A stretch of 15,190 nucleotides of DNA, taken from positions 1-15,190 of the forward strand of contig SPBQ01000010.1 of NCBI GenBank assembly GCA_004525875.1, in the 5' to 3' direction. Made by a program: the position numbers and the translations under genes. Within the stretch, counting starts at the first letter, position 1; every line of letters starts with the position of its first letter. Under the pieces are notes generated by a model that had not been told where the DNA came from, made no database searches, and saw nothing but the letters and a program-made list of their open reading frames with translations. The DNA comes from Myxococcales bacterium (GTDB taxonomy: Bacteria > Desulfobacterota_B > Binatia > UBA1149 > SPBQ01). Positions 14,485 through 15,190 of this stretch are shown in pieces.

Positions 14485-15190
14485 GTGTCGAGCGTTCTCG
14501 CAATAGACGCCGGCACGACCGGTGTCCGAGCAATCGTGTTCGACGATGAACGCGTCGCTCGCGGTGCCGCCTACCGCGAGCTAGCCACCGACTATCCGAA
14601 GCCTGGCTGGGTCGAGCAGGACCCGGAGCATGTCTGGACGAGCACGAGAATCGTCATAGCTGAGGCGCTGGCCGCAGCCGGGCTGGTGGCGAGCGACCTG
14701 ACTGCGATCGGCATCGCCAACCAGCGCTCGTCTTTGGCGGCCTGGGATGCCGGGACGCTCGAGCCTTTGTCCGCGCTGATCAGTTGGCAGGACGTACGGG
14801 CGGGCGATAGCGCCAGGGTGCTTGCCGAGCAGGGCTTCATTGCGACGCCGAACATGGCGCTGACGAAGGCCGATTGGATCGTTCACAATATTCCCGCGGC
14901 GGCGGCCGCAGCCGCGGCTGGTCGCCTCGCGCTCGGTGGCGTCGAGAGCTGGATCTGCGCGCGCTTGACAGGCGGTGTGAACATTTGTGACCACGGAAGC
15001 GCCAGCACGACCGGACTGTATGCGCACCTGGAGGGCAAGTCCGAAGCGCGCGCCCTCGAGGCAATCGGGGTCTCGGAATCCTCGCTGCCGCGTATGGTCG
15101 ACTCGGCGGCGGTTGTCGCCGTATCGACGGTCGATGCGATCGGTGCGGCGGTTCCGATCGCGGGAATCTGCGGCGATCAGCAGTCTTCTC
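14485..15190 (+). CDS. FGGY-family carbohydrate kinase, glycerol kinase-like, 3' end cut by the window
   Basis: The first 235 residues of a kinase of about 500 that should phosphorylate a polyol or sugar with ATP. Start GTG at 14485, seven bases after the AGPS-like stop. The phosphate loop is LAIDAGTTGVRAIVFD (5-20); WVEQDPEHVW (42-51) and IGIANQRSSLAAWD (75-88) follow, and the segment ends at GICGDQQSS with D231, the catalytic base equivalent to E. coli GlpK D245. R81 and W101 match GlpK R83 and W103, but the glycerol-contacting E84 reads S82, and PYFSGTK (with Y135) reads PNMALTK. The segment before that is also shorter by about nine residues. An eight-alanine run (138-145) is odd. Overall nearest glycerol kinase, but the substrate may differ. 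Confidence 0.9.
   Translation, partial: MSSVLAIDAGTTGVRAIVFDDERVARGAAYRELATDYPKPGWVEQDPEHVWTSTRIVIAEALAAAGLVASDLTAIGIANQRSSLAAWDAGTLEPLSALISWQDVRAGDSARVLAEQGFIATPNMALTKADWIVHNIPAAAAAAAAGRLALGGVESWICARLTGGVNICDHGSASTTGLYAHLEGKSEARALEAIGVSESSLPRMVDSAAVVAVSTVDAIGAAVPIAGICGDQQSS

Noticed and set aside
1..15190. CRISPR arrays, insertion sequences, tRNA or rRNA genes
   Set aside because: No regularly spaced repeats, transposase-like frames, terminal inverted repeats or recognisable structural RNA genes were found by eye.

Overview
The window is a GC-rich, gene-dense stretch of a Gram-negative chromosome. Signs of an outer membrane are a secreted DUF1329 protein with a clear signal peptide and a YejM/PbgA-like five-helix membrane sulfatase-fold protein. 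The gene mix (several acyl-CoA dehydrogenases, a MerR-type regulator with a long C-terminal region, an AGPS-like flavoprotein) suggests an aerobic lipid- or steroid-degrading bacterium of the former Deltaproteobacteria, Binatota or Gammaproteobacteria. That placement is a judgement from gene content; no rRNA or other marker is present.

Layout. (1) Positions 1-2490, minus strand: a tight three-gene run of an MCAD-like acyl-CoA dehydrogenase, an alpha/beta hydrolase and pyrE (orotate phosphoribosyltransferase, cut by the left edge). The last two genes overlap by ATGA. (2) Positions 2491-2719: a divergent control region holding a perfect 14-bp KstR-type palindrome that overlaps the -10 box of a good sigma70-like promoter. 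It drives (3) the DUF1329 gene, 2720-4033. (4) Positions 4059-5318, minus strand: a CNNM/CorC (DUF21-CBS-CBS-CorC_HlyC) gene broken by an internal deletion with frame change plus a one-base frameshift. (5) Positions 5632-9747, plus strand: a YejM-like protein, a zinc alcohol dehydrogenase, and a second acyl-CoA dehydrogenase of the IVD/FadE26-like type whose start overlaps the preceding stop. The run ends in an unusual 20-bp perfect hairpin. (6) Positions 9778-11245, minus strand: a small conserved-looking protein with a basic tail, and a MerR-type regulator. (7) Positions 11246-11403: a divergent control region with two palindromes and outward-facing TTGACA boxes. (8) Positions 11404-15190, plus strand: a coupled operon of FAD-dependent glycerol-3-phosphate dehydrogenase (GlpD-like), an alkyl-DHAP synthase-like FAD enzyme and an FGGY kinase, cut by the right edge.

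How they work together (inference). The left half looks like an acyl-CoA/steroid-type catabolic neighbourhood under a TetR (KstR-like) repressor that is not encoded here. The right operon joins a polyol kinase, a polyol-phosphate dehydrogenase and an ether-lipid-type enzyme. Because the kinase lacks two glycerol-contacting residues of E. coli GlpK, the operon may act on something other than plain glycerol. This operon and the KstR-like operator are the two most interesting items. No mobile elements, CRISPR arrays, tRNAs or rRNAs were seen.
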